Source: JBNLBS01 sp050303415
GTDB lineage: Bacteria; Pseudomonadota; Gammaproteobacteria; Methylococcales; Methylomonadaceae
Direction: 5' to 3'
Assembly (NCBI GenBank): GCA_050303415.1
Contig: JBNLBS010000011.1
Location: 1 to 64,000 of the forward strand
DNA: 64,000 nucleotides
Positions 55,668 to 64,000 of the stretch are shown here, one piece after another (within the stretch, counting starts at the first letter, position 1; the number at the start of each line of letters is the position of its first letter). The position numbers were made by a program, and so were the translations under genes. Below the pieces are notes generated by a model. It had not been told where the DNA came from. It did not search any database and saw nothing but the letters and a program-made list of their open reading frames with translations.

Positions 55668-57959
55668 ATGGCGGCAGTAATGGAAGAAAAAACTTTTCGT
55701 GGCCTACGGGAAGTTGCGCTATTGGGTTTTTCTGCATTAGCGATATTTTTAATGATTGCGTTGGTATCATTCAGTAATGAGGATGCCGGCTGGTCTCATA
55801 GTGGATCCACAAATACTATTAATAATGCCTGTGGTTTGGTCGGCGCATGGTTGGCTGATTTTGTCTTAAGTATTTTTGGTCTGATGGCTTTTTTATTTCC
55901 CATCATGATTTTTTGGCATGGCTATCTAATGTTTAGCCAGGATAAACAAAATACGCATAAATGGACTATTGCCTTACGTTGGTTCGGTTTTATCTCCACC
56001 ATAGTTTCCGGTGCTGCGATATTTTATTTGCACCTGTATAGAAGCCGATTTGAATTACCGGGTACAACCGGAGGTATTTTAGGGCAGGAGGTCGGTGATG
56101 CCTTATTGCTGGTATTTGGTAATTCCGGTGCTACGTTAATCCTGCTGGCTGTTTTATTGGCCGGGGTTACCTTATTTACGGGGTTGTCCTGGTTAACAGT
56201 AATGGATTTTGTGGGTAAATATACCATTGTACTCTGTCGCTTTATCTACCAGCAGTTGGTTGTCTTTAAAATCCGCTATGGACAACGCCAGGCAAGAGTC
56301 GTTCATGATAAGGGGCGGGTTCAATCTAAAGTTACTTCGAAAGCCAGAAAAATAGAGCCGGAACTTAAACAAAAAACCAGTATTAAAATTTCACCGCCAA
56401 AAAGCACGGTTGAAATTAGCGAACGGGCCGATAAAGAAAAACAGACCGATCTGTTTGATGACCACAAGGGAGTGTTGCCTGCATTATCTTTACTTGATAA
56501 GCGAGTCAATAATGTCAAAGCCTATTCTGCGGACGAATTGGAAGAGATGTCGCGACTGGTGGAAGTTATCCTGATGGATTTCGGTGTGGTTGTAGAGGTG
56601 GTTGCGGTGCATCCCGGTCCTGTGATTACCCGTTTTGAACTGCAACCGGCTCCTGGGGTAAAGGTCAGTCGCATTAGCAGTCTGGCAAAAGATTTGGCCA
56701 GGGCTTTATCGGTTACCAGTGTGCGTATTGTTGAGGTAATCCCCGGTAAGTCAGTGATTGGCCTGGAAATACCCAATCAGGAAAGGGAAATGGTGTCCTT
56801 GCAGGAATTGTTGTCATCACGCAGTTTTGATAAGGCAAAATCCGTTTTGACATTGGCCATGGGTAAAGATATTTCCGGGGCTCCGGTTGTGGCCGATTTG
56901 GCAAAGATGCCTCATGCCTTGGTAGCAGGTACAACAGGGTCGGGTAAATCGGTGGCAATAAATACCATGATTCTGAGTATTCTTTATAAGGCTACACCCG
57001 AACAGGTCAGAATGATTATGATCGACCCGAAAATGCTTGAATTATCAGTGTATGAAGGGATCCCTCATTTGTTAACGCCGGTTGTTACTGATATGAAAGA
57101 GGCTAATAACTCACTGCGCTGGGCTGTGGCGGAAATGGAAAGGCGTTATAAGTTAATGTCCAAAATGGGGGTTAGAAATCTGGCCGGTTTTAATCAATTA
57201 ATTGAAGAAGCCAGTGCAAAAGGAGAAACCATTCGCGATCCTCTGTTTCAATTAACTGAGCCTTTAGCCGAAGGGGAAGAATTTCCGGTATTAACCACTT
57301 TGCCGAGCATTGTCATCGTTATTGATGAGTTGGCTGATATGATGATGGTGGTTGGTAAAAAGGTAGAGGAATTAATTGCTCGGTTGGCGCAAAAAGCCCG
57401 CGCAGCCGGGATTCATCTGGTATTGGCAACGCAACGTCCTTCAGTAGATGTGTTAACCGGTTTGATAAAAGCCAATGTGCCGACTCGAATATCTTTTCAG
57501 GTGTCATCAAAAATTGATTCCCGTACTGTTCTGGATCAAGGTGGAGCTGAAGCCTTGCTGGGGAATGGTGATATGTTATTTTTGCCATCGGGTACCAGTA
57601 TTCCAATTCGCGCTCATGGTGCATTTGTTGATGATCATGAAGTGCATCACGTAGTCGAATTTTTGAAAACAACTGCACCGGCAAATTATTTATCGGAAAT
57701 AACCCAGGAACCGACGGATTCCGGTGATGGTTTCGGGATGCCGGGAGACGGGGCGGAAACCGATGCGCTTTACGATGAAGCTGTAATGTTTGTCACACAA
57801 AGCAGAAAAGCCTCAATTTCCAGTGTGCAACGGCGCTTTAAAGTCGGATATAACCGTGCTGCCAGAATGATTGAAGATATGGAAGCAGCTGGTGTTGTCA
57901 GTGTTCCGGAATCCAATGGTTCAAGGGAAGTGTTAGCACCGCCGCCGTTGGAGGATTGA
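55668..57959 (+). CDS. ftsK: DNA translocase FtsK
   Basis: 763-aa septal DNA pump that clears chromosome ends and activates XerCD. Four membrane helices in the first ~170 residues, a short basic linker, then the motor with Walker A GTTGSGKS (421-428), Walker B IVIVIDELADMMMV, and the DNA-reading gamma winged helix at the end (ISSVQRRFKVGYNRAARMI). The linker is far shorter than in E. coli FtsK (1329 aa). Start uncertain among TTG 55662, ATG 55668 and ATG 55680. Confidence 0.94.
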   Translation: MAAVMEEKTFRGLREVALLGFSALAIFLMIALVSFSNEDAGWSHSGSTNTINNACGLVGAWLADFVLSIFGLMAFLFPIMIFWHGYLMFSQDKQNTHKWTIALRWFGFISTIVSGAAIFYLHLYRSRFELPGTTGGILGQEVGDALLLVFGNSGATLILLAVLLAGVTLFTGLSWLTVMDFVGKYTIVLCRFIYQQLVVFKIRYGQRQARVVHDKGRVQSKVTSKARKIEPELKQKTSIKISPPKSTVEISERADKEKQTDLFDDHKGVLPALSLLDKRVNNVKAYSADELEEMSRLVEVILMDFGVVVEVVAVHPGPVITRFELQPAPGVKVSRISSLAKDLARALSVTSVRIVEVIPGKSVIGLEIPNQEREMVSLQELLSSRSFDKAKSVLTLAMGKDISGAPVVADLAKMPHALVAGTTGSGKSVAINTMILSILYKATPEQVRMIMIDPKMLELSVYEGIPHLLTPVVTDMKEANNSLRWAVAEMERRYKLMSKMGVRNLAGFNQLIEEASAKGETIRDPLFQLTEPLAEGEEFPVLTTLPSIVIVIDELADMMMVVGKKVEELIARLAQKARAAGIHLVLATQRPSVDVLTGLIKANVPTRISFQVSSKIDSRTVLDQGGAEALLGNGDMLFLPSGTSIPIRAHGAFVDDHEVHHVVEFLKTTAPANYLSEITQEPTDSGDGFGMPGDGAETDALYDEAVMFVTQSRKASISSVQRRFKVGYNRAARMIEDMEAAGVVSVPESNGSREVLAPPPLED

Positions 57960-57960
57960 C

Positions 57961-58152
57961 ATGGATTGGTTAACCGTCAGTCTGATTATTCTGGCGATTT
58001 CGGTTATATTCGGATGGGTAATGGTTAAAGTAAAAGCCGGACATCAGGATACGCCGGTTAAAGTTATGCTGTTTGTTTTATACTTTTGGCTTTGCGCCTT
58101 TGTTCAAATAGTATTGGCTGGCGTGGGGTATTATCTTTATGGAGTGCAGTAG
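57961..58152 (+). CDS. Hypothetical small membrane protein after ftsK
   Basis: 63 aa, beginning one base after the ftsK stop and so translationally coupled. Two hydrophobic segments (about 5-22 and 35-58) with a short KVKAGHQDTP loop between. No family recognised. Confidence 0.6.
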   Translation: MDWLTVSLIILAISVIFGWVMVKVKAGHQDTPVKVMLFVLYFWLCAFVQIVLAGVGYYLYGVQ

Positions 58153-58225
58153 CTGTAGCTTTTTAAAATGAAAAGTCGTTGGGGCTACCAAAGTCGGTTG
58201 AATTAAATCTGTTTGACCCGAAATA

Positions 58226-58270
58226 AAAAAAGCCAGATTACGACTCTAACGAGTCGCTGTCTGGCTTTTT
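58226..58270. terminator. Bidirectional terminator between ftsK unit and cold-shock gene
   Basis: Outer inverted repeat AGCCAGA (58231-58237) / TCTGGCT (58260-58266) with A- and T-runs, and inner CGACTC (58241-58246) / GAGTCG (58251-58256). It can serve ftsK on plus and the cold-shock gene on minus. Confidence 0.85.
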
Positions 58271-58344
58271 CGTTTATATGTAGTTGTTCAGGTTTTCGCA
58301 GTTGGACTTTTATGGTGTCAAACGGTAGAAAACTGAAGTTACAT

Positions 58345-58560
58345 TTAGATAACTGTTACTTCTTCAGCTTGTGGGCCTTTAGCACCTTCAGTAATTTTAA
58401 ACTGAACGTTTTGACCTTCATCAAGTGATTTGTAGCTACTGTTACCACTTAAAATATTTCTGAAATGTACGAAAACATCCGGGCCTTGTTTCTGTTCGAT
58501 AAAGCCGAAACCTTTGTCAGAATTAAACCATTTAACGATGCCGGTAGTCATAGTAGACAT
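58345..58560 (-). CDS. Cold-shock protein (CspA family), second copy
   Basis: A 71-aa cold-shock domain: RNP1 KGFGFIEQ, RNP2 VFVHFRNI, with a short insertion (LSGNSSYKS) relative to the 68-aa paralog at 37676. TTAGGA precedes the ATG. It has its own consensus promoter and a long predicted leader. Confidence 0.95.
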   Translation of the reverse strand: MSTMTTGIVKWFNSDKGFGFIEQKQGPDVFVHFRNILSGNSSYKSLDEGQNVQFKITEGAKGPQAEEVTVI

Positions 58561-58708
58561 AATGAGTCCTAATAATAAAATTAATATAACGCCCTAATAA
58601 AAGGCAGGTAAAGCTGATAATGTGGAATTACTGAATGAAGAGCAGGACGACAAACTACAGGAGAAACATCGAATTGGTAAACAAAAGGTAAATCATATTT
58701 TCTAGCTG
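58561..58708 (-). promoter_or_regulatory. Predicted cold-shock leader RNA of second csp gene
   Basis: About 148 nt between the predicted start site and the ATG. The element at 58678-58659 (ACCAATTCGATGTTTCTCCT on the minus strand) resembles one in the other csp leader, 30 nt from the predicted start in both. Confidence 0.45.
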
Positions 58709-58714
58709 TGGTCC

Positions 58715-58742
58715 ACTATACACTGAATGTATGGTATGTCAA
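58715..58742 (-). promoter_or_regulatory. Promoter of second cold-shock gene
   Basis: On the minus strand a perfect TTGACA (58742-58737), 16-nt spacer and TATAGT (58720-58715). Predicted start near 58708. Confidence 0.7.
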
Positions 58743-58807
58743 GCGTAATTAATAAAGATTGTTTCTTTATTTTAAATAGTCCAGCACCAGCATGTATTGA
58801 ATCAATT

Positions 58808-58861
58808 ATGGATATACAACAACTTGTTGGAAGAAAAATTAAAAAAATGAGGGCAGCATAA
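58808..58861 (+). CDS. Possible 17-residue upstream ORF of the adh gene
   Basis: ATG at 58808 encodes MDIQQLVGRKIKKMRAA and its TAA overlaps the ATG of the dehydrogenase gene (TAATG). The peptide resembles the first residues of an XRE-type regulator, so it may be a relic of a lost gene or a leader peptide. No good ribosome site precedes it; it may be chance. Confidence 0.2.
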   Translation: MDIQQLVGRKIKKMRAA

Positions 58862-59886
58862 TGAAAGCCATGGTCATGAAAAAGATTTGTTACCTTGAAA
58901 ACAACTTGAATCCGCTGGAATTGATGGATTTACCCGTTCCCGTTCCTCGTGCACAAGAGATACTGGTAAGAGTTTCAGCCTGTGGCGTTTGTCATACTGA
59001 TCTGGATGAAATTGAAGGGCGAACGCCGCCGGCGCAATTGCCCGTTATACCAGGGCATCAGGTAGTCGGTCGTGTTGAAGCTATCGGCGATAAAGTCAGT
59101 ACTGTTAAACCGGGCGACCGGGTTGGTGTGGCCTGGATATTTTCTGCTTGTGGCAGGTGTCAATTTTGTTTGTCAGGAAAGGAGAATTTATGCCGGGGTT
59201 TTATTGCCACTGGTCGTGATGCCAATGGTGGGTATGCACAATATATGACCGTGGCGGAAGCGTTTGCCTATGTGTTGCCGGACGACTTTTCAGATCTGCA
59301 GGCAGCACCACTACTTTGTGCCGGAGCTATCGGATTTAGATCATTGCATTTAACCGGTTTACAGGATGGACAAAGGCTAGGTTTGACCGGGTTTGGCGCT
59401 TCGGCACATCTGGTTTTACAGATGATACGCTATCAATATCCGAACAGTGAAATTTATGTGTTTGCCCGAAGTTCAAGAGAGCGGGAGTTTGCTAAACAGC
59501 TGGGGGCGGTTTGGACGGGCGAGACCAAAGACCGGGCACCTGAGAAACTGGATTGCATTATCGATACCACTCCAGCCTGGGAACCTGTGGTTGAAGCTTT
59601 GGCTAATCTGGAATCCGGAGGCAGGCTGGTGATTAATGCGATTCGCAAGGAAGGGGATAAGACCAGCCTACTAGACTTGGATTATCCGCTGCACCTCTGG
59701 CAGGAAAAAGAGATAAAAAGTGTCGCTAATATTACCCGGAATGATGTAAAGCAATTTTTAAAACTGGCGGCGGAAATGAATTTGCAACCGGAGGTTCAGG
59801 TGTATTCATTGGCGCAGGCAAATGAAGCGTTACTGGAATTAAAGAACGGTAATATTCGTGGTGCAAAGGTACTTAGAATTGAATAG
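58861..59886 (+). CDS. Zinc-dependent alcohol dehydrogenase
   Basis: 341-aa medium-chain dehydrogenase. Catalytic zinc ligands Cys41 (CGVCHTDLDEIEG) and His66 (PGHQVVG), plus the Cys in PLLCAGAIGF; structural zinc Cys97, Cys100, Cys103, Cys111 (CGRCQFCLSGKENLC). The nucleotide-binding loop reads GLTGFGASAH, an atypical variant of the usual GxGxxG. GAGGG lies 8-12 nt before the ATG. The substrate alcohol or aldehyde is not determined. Confidence 0.88.
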   Translation: MKAMVMKKICYLENNLNPLELMDLPVPVPRAQEILVRVSACGVCHTDLDEIEGRTPPAQLPVIPGHQVVGRVEAIGDKVSTVKPGDRVGVAWIFSACGRCQFCLSGKENLCRGFIATGRDANGGYAQYMTVAEAFAYVLPDDFSDLQAAPLLCAGAIGFRSLHLTGLQDGQRLGLTGFGASAHLVLQMIRYQYPNSEIYVFARSSREREFAKQLGAVWTGETKDRAPEKLDCIIDTTPAWEPVVEALANLESGGRLVINAIRKEGDKTSLLDLDYPLHLWQEKEIKSVANITRNDVKQFLKLAAEMNLQPEVQVYSLAQANEALLELKNGNIRGAKVLRIE

Positions 59887-59915
59887 GTTGATGCTGTAAT
59901 TGTGCGTCTGAAGGG

Positions 59916-60479
59916 TTAATTCAATGAATCATCGCGCCAATATTTCGTGCCTTTAATTGTTGCCTGCAGCGCCAATCCGGCTTCAGTCAGCTGATATAAT
60001 GTCACATTATCGATGATTGCCTCACCACCAACCGCTACGCCTTTATCAGCAGCCTTGACAGCTGCATCCGCTTGAGCGCCAAAAGCCCAGCCATGATCAA
60101 TAAAGCGTTTCAGACTACTGGTGCTGTGAAAGACAAAAACAATGCGAAAATCTTTAACACCAAGGCCGACACCAACACCAACTTCGCCCATTTTCATATA
60201 GGTGTATTTGCCGGTGTTATTGTTTTTGACCACTCCATATCCACCACCAAAACTGGCAAGAAATAGATTGATATTCGCATTACTGAATACGGCATAACCG
60301 GGGACGCTGGCAATTTGCGCTTTAACATCCGGCTTTAATCTGTACAGTTCAGAAAGTACTTCATTTTTCATAGCCAAAATTGCCTGACGTTTTTCGGCGT
60401 TTGTATTACCTCTGGTTGTGGTGCAGCCATTACTCAAAAATACCGCAATTAAACAAAATGTGATAGTCAGTCGATTCAT
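59916..60479 (-). CDS. SYLF (YSC84-type) domain lipoprotein
   Basis: 187-aa lipoprotein, lipobox LSNGC (Cys19). The rest is a SYLF domain, a fold linked to lipid binding: AQIASVPGYAVFSN, GGGYGVVKNNNTGKYTYMKM, GVGVGLGVKDFRIVFVF. ATG at 60479 chosen for the GAGAG site upstream; an in-frame TTG at 60494 would add five residues. Role in the envelope unknown. Confidence 0.82.
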   Translation of the reverse strand: MNRLTITFCLIAVFLSNGCTTTRGNTNAEKRQAILAMKNEVLSELYRLKPDVKAQIASVPGYAVFSNANINLFLASFGGGYGVVKNNNTGKYTYMKMGEVGVGVGLGVKDFRIVFVFHSTSSLKRFIDHGWAFGAQADAAVKAADKGVAVGGEAIIDNVTLYQLTEAGLALQATIKGTKYWRDDSLN

Positions 60480-60526
60480 AGTTTTTACTCTCAATAATTA
60501 TTGGCGCTATAGTTCAAAACTGTTGT

Positions 60527-60546
60527 ATTTAAATTTAAATTTAAAT
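60527..60546. repeat. Short TTTAAA tandem palindrome
   Basis: ATTTAAATTTAAATTTAAAT, three TTTAAA units, in the divergent promoter region between the SYLF lipoprotein and the NMT1-GGDEF gene. A perfect 20-nt palindrome; could be a binding site or simple A+T bias. Confidence 0.5.
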
Positions 60547-60726
60547 GCAAAAGCGTCAATATATAGCAGCATTCTACCTATGCTCCATATTTAGGGCTGA
60601 GAAATTCGTGTTGCTATGGCACACGCTTGTTCAGGGTATCCCGTTAAGTTTTGGTCTATTGAAAAATATTAGGATAAACCGGCTTTTATGTTAGTCTCTC
60701 GAATTAATAATTAAATCTGTAGAAAA

Positions 60727-62328
60727 ATGCATTCACGCCCATTCATTTGCCAAGCATTGTTATCTATAAGTCTGTTATTTTGCTTGTCTGAGGTGTGGGC
60801 AAAATCAGAACCAATTCATCTTCAGCTCAGGTGGCTGCATCAGTTTCAGTTTGCCGGCTACTATGCGGCATTGGAAAAAGGCTATTATCAGGATGAGGGG
60901 CTTAACGTTATCATTCATGCCGGTTCGCCCGAAAAACAACCGGTTAAAAGAGTATTGAATGGCGAAGTGCACTACGGAGTTGCAAATAGCGAACTCCTGC
61001 TCGAACGTTTGCGTGGAGCTCCATTGGTTGCCCTGGCCGCAATTTTTCAACATTCTCCCTCTGTATTATTGGCAAGAAAGGATGCTAATATTCTTTCGCC
61101 ACATGATTTGGTGGGAAAAAAGGTCATGATGATCGACAATAATGTTGATGCCGATTTTGTTGCGATGTTTAAAAATGAAGGAATAGACCTGAATACAATT
61201 AAAGTGATACCCAGTAGCTATAATATTCAGGATCTCGTTGATAAAAAAGTCGTGGCTTTTAATTCTTATTTGAGCAATGAACCTTTTTTTCTGCAACAGC
61301 AAAATATTGATTATACCGTCTTGCATCCTAGACTATACGAAATTGATTTTTATAGTGATATTTTATTTACCACTGAACAGGAAATAGCAGATCATCCCGA
61401 TCAGGTTAATGCTTTTGTACGGGCAAGTTTAAAGGGATGGCGTTATGCCTTAAAGCACCGGCAAGAGATTATAGATTTGCTGTTAAAGGCTTATTTAGTT
61501 GATAAATCCAAAGCGCATCTAGAATTTGAAGCAAAAACCATAGAAAACCTTATTTTGCCGAACTTAGTGGAAATAGGACATATGAATCCGTGGCGATGGA
61601 AGCATATGGCTGATACTTTTTTAGATGCAGGTATGCTGGAGAACCTTGATCAACTTGACGGCTTCATCTATCAGCCGGATTCAAAAATAGCCAGGGATGA
61701 GCTGATGAACTATCTAAAAATATCTGCCTCCATTACCCTGTTGGCCAGTCTTGTTACCGCTGTTTTGTTTTTAGCGTACAAAAGAACCAAACGCGAGATT
61801 AAATTGCGGATTATAGCTGAAAATGAAATTAAAAAACTCGCCTATAGTGATTGTTTAACCGGTCTTGAAAATCGCCATCATTTTTTTATTCTAGCCGATC
61901 AGTCATTAAAACAGGCCGAAAGAGAAAAAAGTCAGTTGGTTCTAGCTTATTTGGATCTTGATGATTTTAAGATTATTAACGATCAGCATGGACATAAGGT
62001 GGGAGATTTTATATTGATTCATGTCAGTAAAATGTTACGGCAGAGTATTCGAAAATCTGACGTTGCCGCTCGATTAGGTGGTGATGAATTCAGCATACTA
62101 TTCACTCAGGTGAATGATATACAGTTATTTAAGGTTTTAATTGAGAAATTAATCAAAAAAATTAGTAGCCCGGTTCACTATCAGGATTTAATTTTAAGTG
62201 TGAATGTAAGCGTCGGCCTGGCGGTTTACCCTAAAGATGGTCTGGATATTGATTCCTTGCTGGAAAAAGCAGACAGCAAAATGTACCTGTCTAAATTTAG
62301 ACGCAAAAAAGAGATAATTTCAGATTAA
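60727..62328 (+). CDS. NMT1/THI5-like sensor diguanylate cyclase
   Basis: 533-aa signalling protein. Signal peptide (about 1-25); a periplasmic NMT1/THI5-like ligand-binding domain (LRWLHQFQFAGYYAALEKGY, about 33-52, to about 310); one membrane helix near 335-352; and a cytoplasmic GGDEF domain whose active site GGDEF is intact at 451-455. It should make c-di-GMP in response to a small ligand, perhaps a thiamine-precursor-like pyrimidine or another NMT1 substrate. No EAL domain. Stand-alone, divergent from the SYLF gene. Confidence 0.88.
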   Translation: MHSRPFICQALLSISLLFCLSEVWAKSEPIHLQLRWLHQFQFAGYYAALEKGYYQDEGLNVIIHAGSPEKQPVKRVLNGEVHYGVANSELLLERLRGAPLVALAAIFQHSPSVLLARKDANILSPHDLVGKKVMMIDNNVDADFVAMFKNEGIDLNTIKVIPSSYNIQDLVDKKVVAFNSYLSNEPFFLQQQNIDYTVLHPRLYEIDFYSDILFTTEQEIADHPDQVNAFVRASLKGWRYALKHRQEIIDLLLKAYLVDKSKAHLEFEAKTIENLILPNLVEIGHMNPWRWKHMADTFLDAGMLENLDQLDGFIYQPDSKIARDELMNYLKISASITLLASLVTAVLFLAYKRTKREIKLRIIAENEIKKLAYSDCLTGLENRHHFFILADQSLKQAEREKSQLVLAYLDLDDFKIINDQHGHKVGDFILIHVSKMLRQSIRKSDVAARLGGDEFSILFTQVNDIQLFKVLIEKLIKKISSPVHYQDLILSVNVSVGLAVYPKDGLDIDSLLEKADSKMYLSKFRRKKEIISD

Positions 62329-62770
62329 TTTATCGATTTTGTTTATTTTTAAACTTATAACAATGGGTTTATAGGTCAAAGCTCTACATTGCGTATCAAT
62401 CGTTTTGTTTTAATGCTATCTGGTGGCAACTAAAATAATGTGAGTTGTTAGCGTATGGTTTACGAAAAAAAAGCTTAAATGGTAAATTTTAACAAGAAAC
62501 GGGAAGAGTATTGGCTTGGGGGCAAAAGTTCGCAGTAATGAAAGTTTTTTGCAAAACAAATTCAGTCGTTGCGTTACAGATTAATGAATAATCAATGGTG
62601 CCATTAATACTATGGTTAAAAGTCGGCAAAGTTTGTAAAGAATATAAGTAAGACCGTTTTGATAGAATTATGTCTATTGTTATGGTTTATAAATCTGAGG
62701 AAGATCCAATGGATACAATTGCCAAATATTTTAGCGGACATTTTTCAACAGAGAGTCGAGTGGTTGTGAA
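62329..62770. other. Intergenic region upstream of gspE-type gene
   Basis: 442 nt between the GGDEF gene and the ATPase gene. A+T rich, with no RNA gene or riboswitch recognised; a c-di-GMP riboswitch was looked for and not found. The right end holds a 24-codon ORF (62709-62783) overlapping the next gene. Confidence 0.5.
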
Positions 62771-62783
62771 ATGCAAGACCTGA
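62709..62783 (+). CDS. Possible 24-residue leader ORF overlapping gspE start
   Basis: ATG 62709 to TGA 62783, preceded by GAGGAAG, a much better ribosome site than the one before the ATPase ATG at 62771, which it overlaps by 13 nt in another frame. It may couple translation. No known peptide recognised; chance cannot be excluded. Confidence 0.3.
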   Translation: MDTIAKYFSGHFSTESRVVVKCKT

Positions 62784-64000
62784 CCCCTTTTTTGTCTTTT
62801 TTGCAGAGCCAAGGGCACTTGTCTGATGCTGATTTAGGCAAAGTTAAACGAATGCAGCAATCGGCTGGAGGGGAAAGTATTCCGCATTTGTTGATTAAAC
62901 TGGGTTTGTGTTCGGAACATGCGGTTGCAGAAGCCTTTGAACACAGTACTCAATTGGAAAAAGTATCGGCAGGACAATATCCGGTTGAGTCGCCTTTGTC
63001 GGATACGGTTTCTGAACGTTTTTTAAAGCATTACCATGTGGTTGCGTTAGACAATACCGATGAAAAAGTCTGTGTGGCGGTAATGGATCCCAGTGATACT
63101 TTTGTTGCTGATGCCTTGCGCTTGGCAACCGGAAAAAATATTCAATATAAAATTGGCGTTTTATCTGAAATTGATGCTGCTTTGGATATACAGTATGGCG
63201 AAGACCGTACTGCGATGGATAAGCTGGCCTCAACTGAAGAATTTGACGAATTGAATGATGATGACCTTGAGCATTTAAAGGATATGGCTAGTGAAGCTCC
63301 GGTGATTAAGATGGTTAATTTGATCATGCAGCGAGCGATAGATGTCGGCGCTTCGGATATTCATATTGAGCCATTTGAAAATGTCTTGAAAGTTCGTTTA
63401 CGAGTTGATGGGGTTTTGCTGGATATTGAACCGCCACCTGTTTCCTCCACTGCGGCGGTTTTGTCCAGAATTAAACTAATGGCTAAGCTGAATATCGCCG
63501 AGCGACGTTTACCTCAAGATGGTCGAATCAAAATCCAAATGTTGGGAAAGGAGCTGGACTTGCGGGTATCCACAGTGCCGACTATGTATGGTGAGAGTGT
63601 GGTTATACGTCTGCTGGATAAGGAAAATACAGTGCTGGACTTTGACGCACTGGGTTTTTCCGGGCCTCAGGCGCAGGCATTTATTCATACTCTGAAGCAA
63701 CCGCATGGCATTATTCTGATTACCGGACCGACAGGGAGCGGTAAATCGACAACCTTATACACCGCCTTAAAACAACTGAATACTGCCGAACGCAAAATTA
63801 TTACTGTTGAAGATCCAATTGAATATCAATTAGAAGGTATCAACCAGATTCAGGCCAAGTCACAGATCGGTTTAACCTTTGCGTCTGCTTTGCGCTCAAT
63901 TGTCAGGCAGGACCCTGATGTCATCATGATCGGCGAAATGCGTGATATAGAAACGGCCGGTATTGCCGTGCAATCGGCAATGACAGGGCACTTGGTGTTG
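62771..64000 (+). CDS. gspE: Type II secretion ATPase GspE-like (partial, cut by window edge)
   Basis: 410 codons are read without a stop to the right edge. An N-terminal MshEN/N1-type domain (about 1-150) is followed by the secretion ATPase core: SDIHIEPFE, LRVDGVLLDIEPP, PQDGRIKIQMLGKELDLR, Walker A GPTGSGKST (319-327), Asp box VEDPIEYQLEGINQIQ and Walker B DVIMIGEMRD. The LDFDALGF stretch and short N-terminus fit GspE better than PilB, but the zinc CxxC region that would separate them lies outside the window. No in-frame ATG lies upstream (stop at 62732). Likely the first gene of a gsp or pil cluster to the right. Confidence 0.75.
   Translation, partial: MQDLTPFLSFLQSQGHLSDADLGKVKRMQQSAGGESIPHLLIKLGLCSEHAVAEAFEHSTQLEKVSAGQYPVESPLSDTVSERFLKHYHVVALDNTDEKVCVAVMDPSDTFVADALRLATGKNIQYKIGVLSEIDAALDIQYGEDRTAMDKLASTEEFDELNDDDLEHLKDMASEAPVIKMVNLIMQRAIDVGASDIHIEPFENVLKVRLRVDGVLLDIEPPPVSSTAAVLSRIKLMAKLNIAERRLPQDGRIKIQMLGKELDLRVSTVPTMYGESVVIRLLDKENTVLDFDALGFSGPQAQAFIHTLKQPHGIILITGPTGSGKSTTLYTALKQLNTAERKIITVEDPIEYQLEGINQIQAKSQIGLTFASALRSIVRQDPDVIMIGEMRDIETAGIAVQSAMTGHLVL

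Noticed and set aside
62329..62770. Possible c-di-GMP riboswitch between the GGDEF gene and gspE
   Set aside because: Neither the GEMM-I core sequences nor the paired stems are visible.

Overview
This window reads as one continuous stretch of a gammaproteobacterial chromosome with moderate G+C and densely packed housekeeping genes. The aat-trxB-ftsK, dapA-bamC and ccmABCDEFGHI blocks are typical of Gammaproteobacteria. A cytochrome P460/c'-beta-type gene, a complete Nar system and several small c-type cytochromes would suit a methanotroph of the Methylococcales (Methylobacter-like). That placement is inference: no methane or methanol oxidation gene lies inside the window.

Layout. 1-2581 is the leader-distal part of a type I-E-like CRISPR array with 41 complete repeats, entered in the middle of a repeat; the leader and any cas genes would lie to the left, outside the window. 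2.7-15.7 kb holds a penicillin-acylase-family enzyme, two DEAD-box RNA helicases (dbpA, deaD) around ppnP, dapA-bamC, purL and an HDOD protein. 15.9-25.0 kb holds a P460-family cytochrome and the complete cytochrome c maturation operon ccmABCDEFGHI followed directly by hemN. 25.0-37.4 kb holds a DHH phosphoesterase, an HPP-CBS membrane protein, narK-narGHJI, a GNAT acetyltransferase and a hemerythrin-like protein. 37.7-45.3 kb holds a cold-shock gene, a TonB-dependent receptor, a BepA-like metalloprotease, tusD-tusC and ettA. 45.5-55.5 kb holds a voltage-gated-type ion channel, gloA, an ASCH protein, a GIY-YIG protein, argG, a small cytochrome c, a WD40 lipoprotein, cysG, tusA, bpt, aat and trxB. 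55.6-64.0 kb holds ftsK, a second cold-shock gene, an alcohol dehydrogenase, a SYLF lipoprotein, an NMT1-GGDEF sensor and the 5' part of a GspE-type ATPase that runs off the right edge.

How it fits together. From 16.7 to 37.4 kb the genes form a low-oxygen respiratory neighbourhood: heme attachment to periplasmic cytochromes (Ccm), oxygen-independent heme synthesis (HemN), nitrate uptake and reduction (NarK, NarGHJI), and possibly nitrite/nitrate handling (HPP-CBS) and O2/NO binding (hemerythrin). CysG supplies siroheme, and TusD, TusC and TusA supply sulfur-relay parts for tRNA thiolation, although tusB is not beside tusDC.

The least explained signals are non-coding. (i) A roughly 180-nt transcription-unit-like segment on the minus strand at about 40803-40981 has a promoter-like start, several hairpins, an exposed GGAGGAG stretch and a terminator. 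(ii) The two unlinked cold-shock genes both have predicted long 5' leaders with a shared element at the same distance from the predicted start site. (iii) The CRISPR array has repeat-end variants that may record non-canonical PAMs. (iv) A 24-codon ORF with a strong ribosome site overlaps the gspE start. No transposase, prophage, rRNA or tRNA gene was seen.
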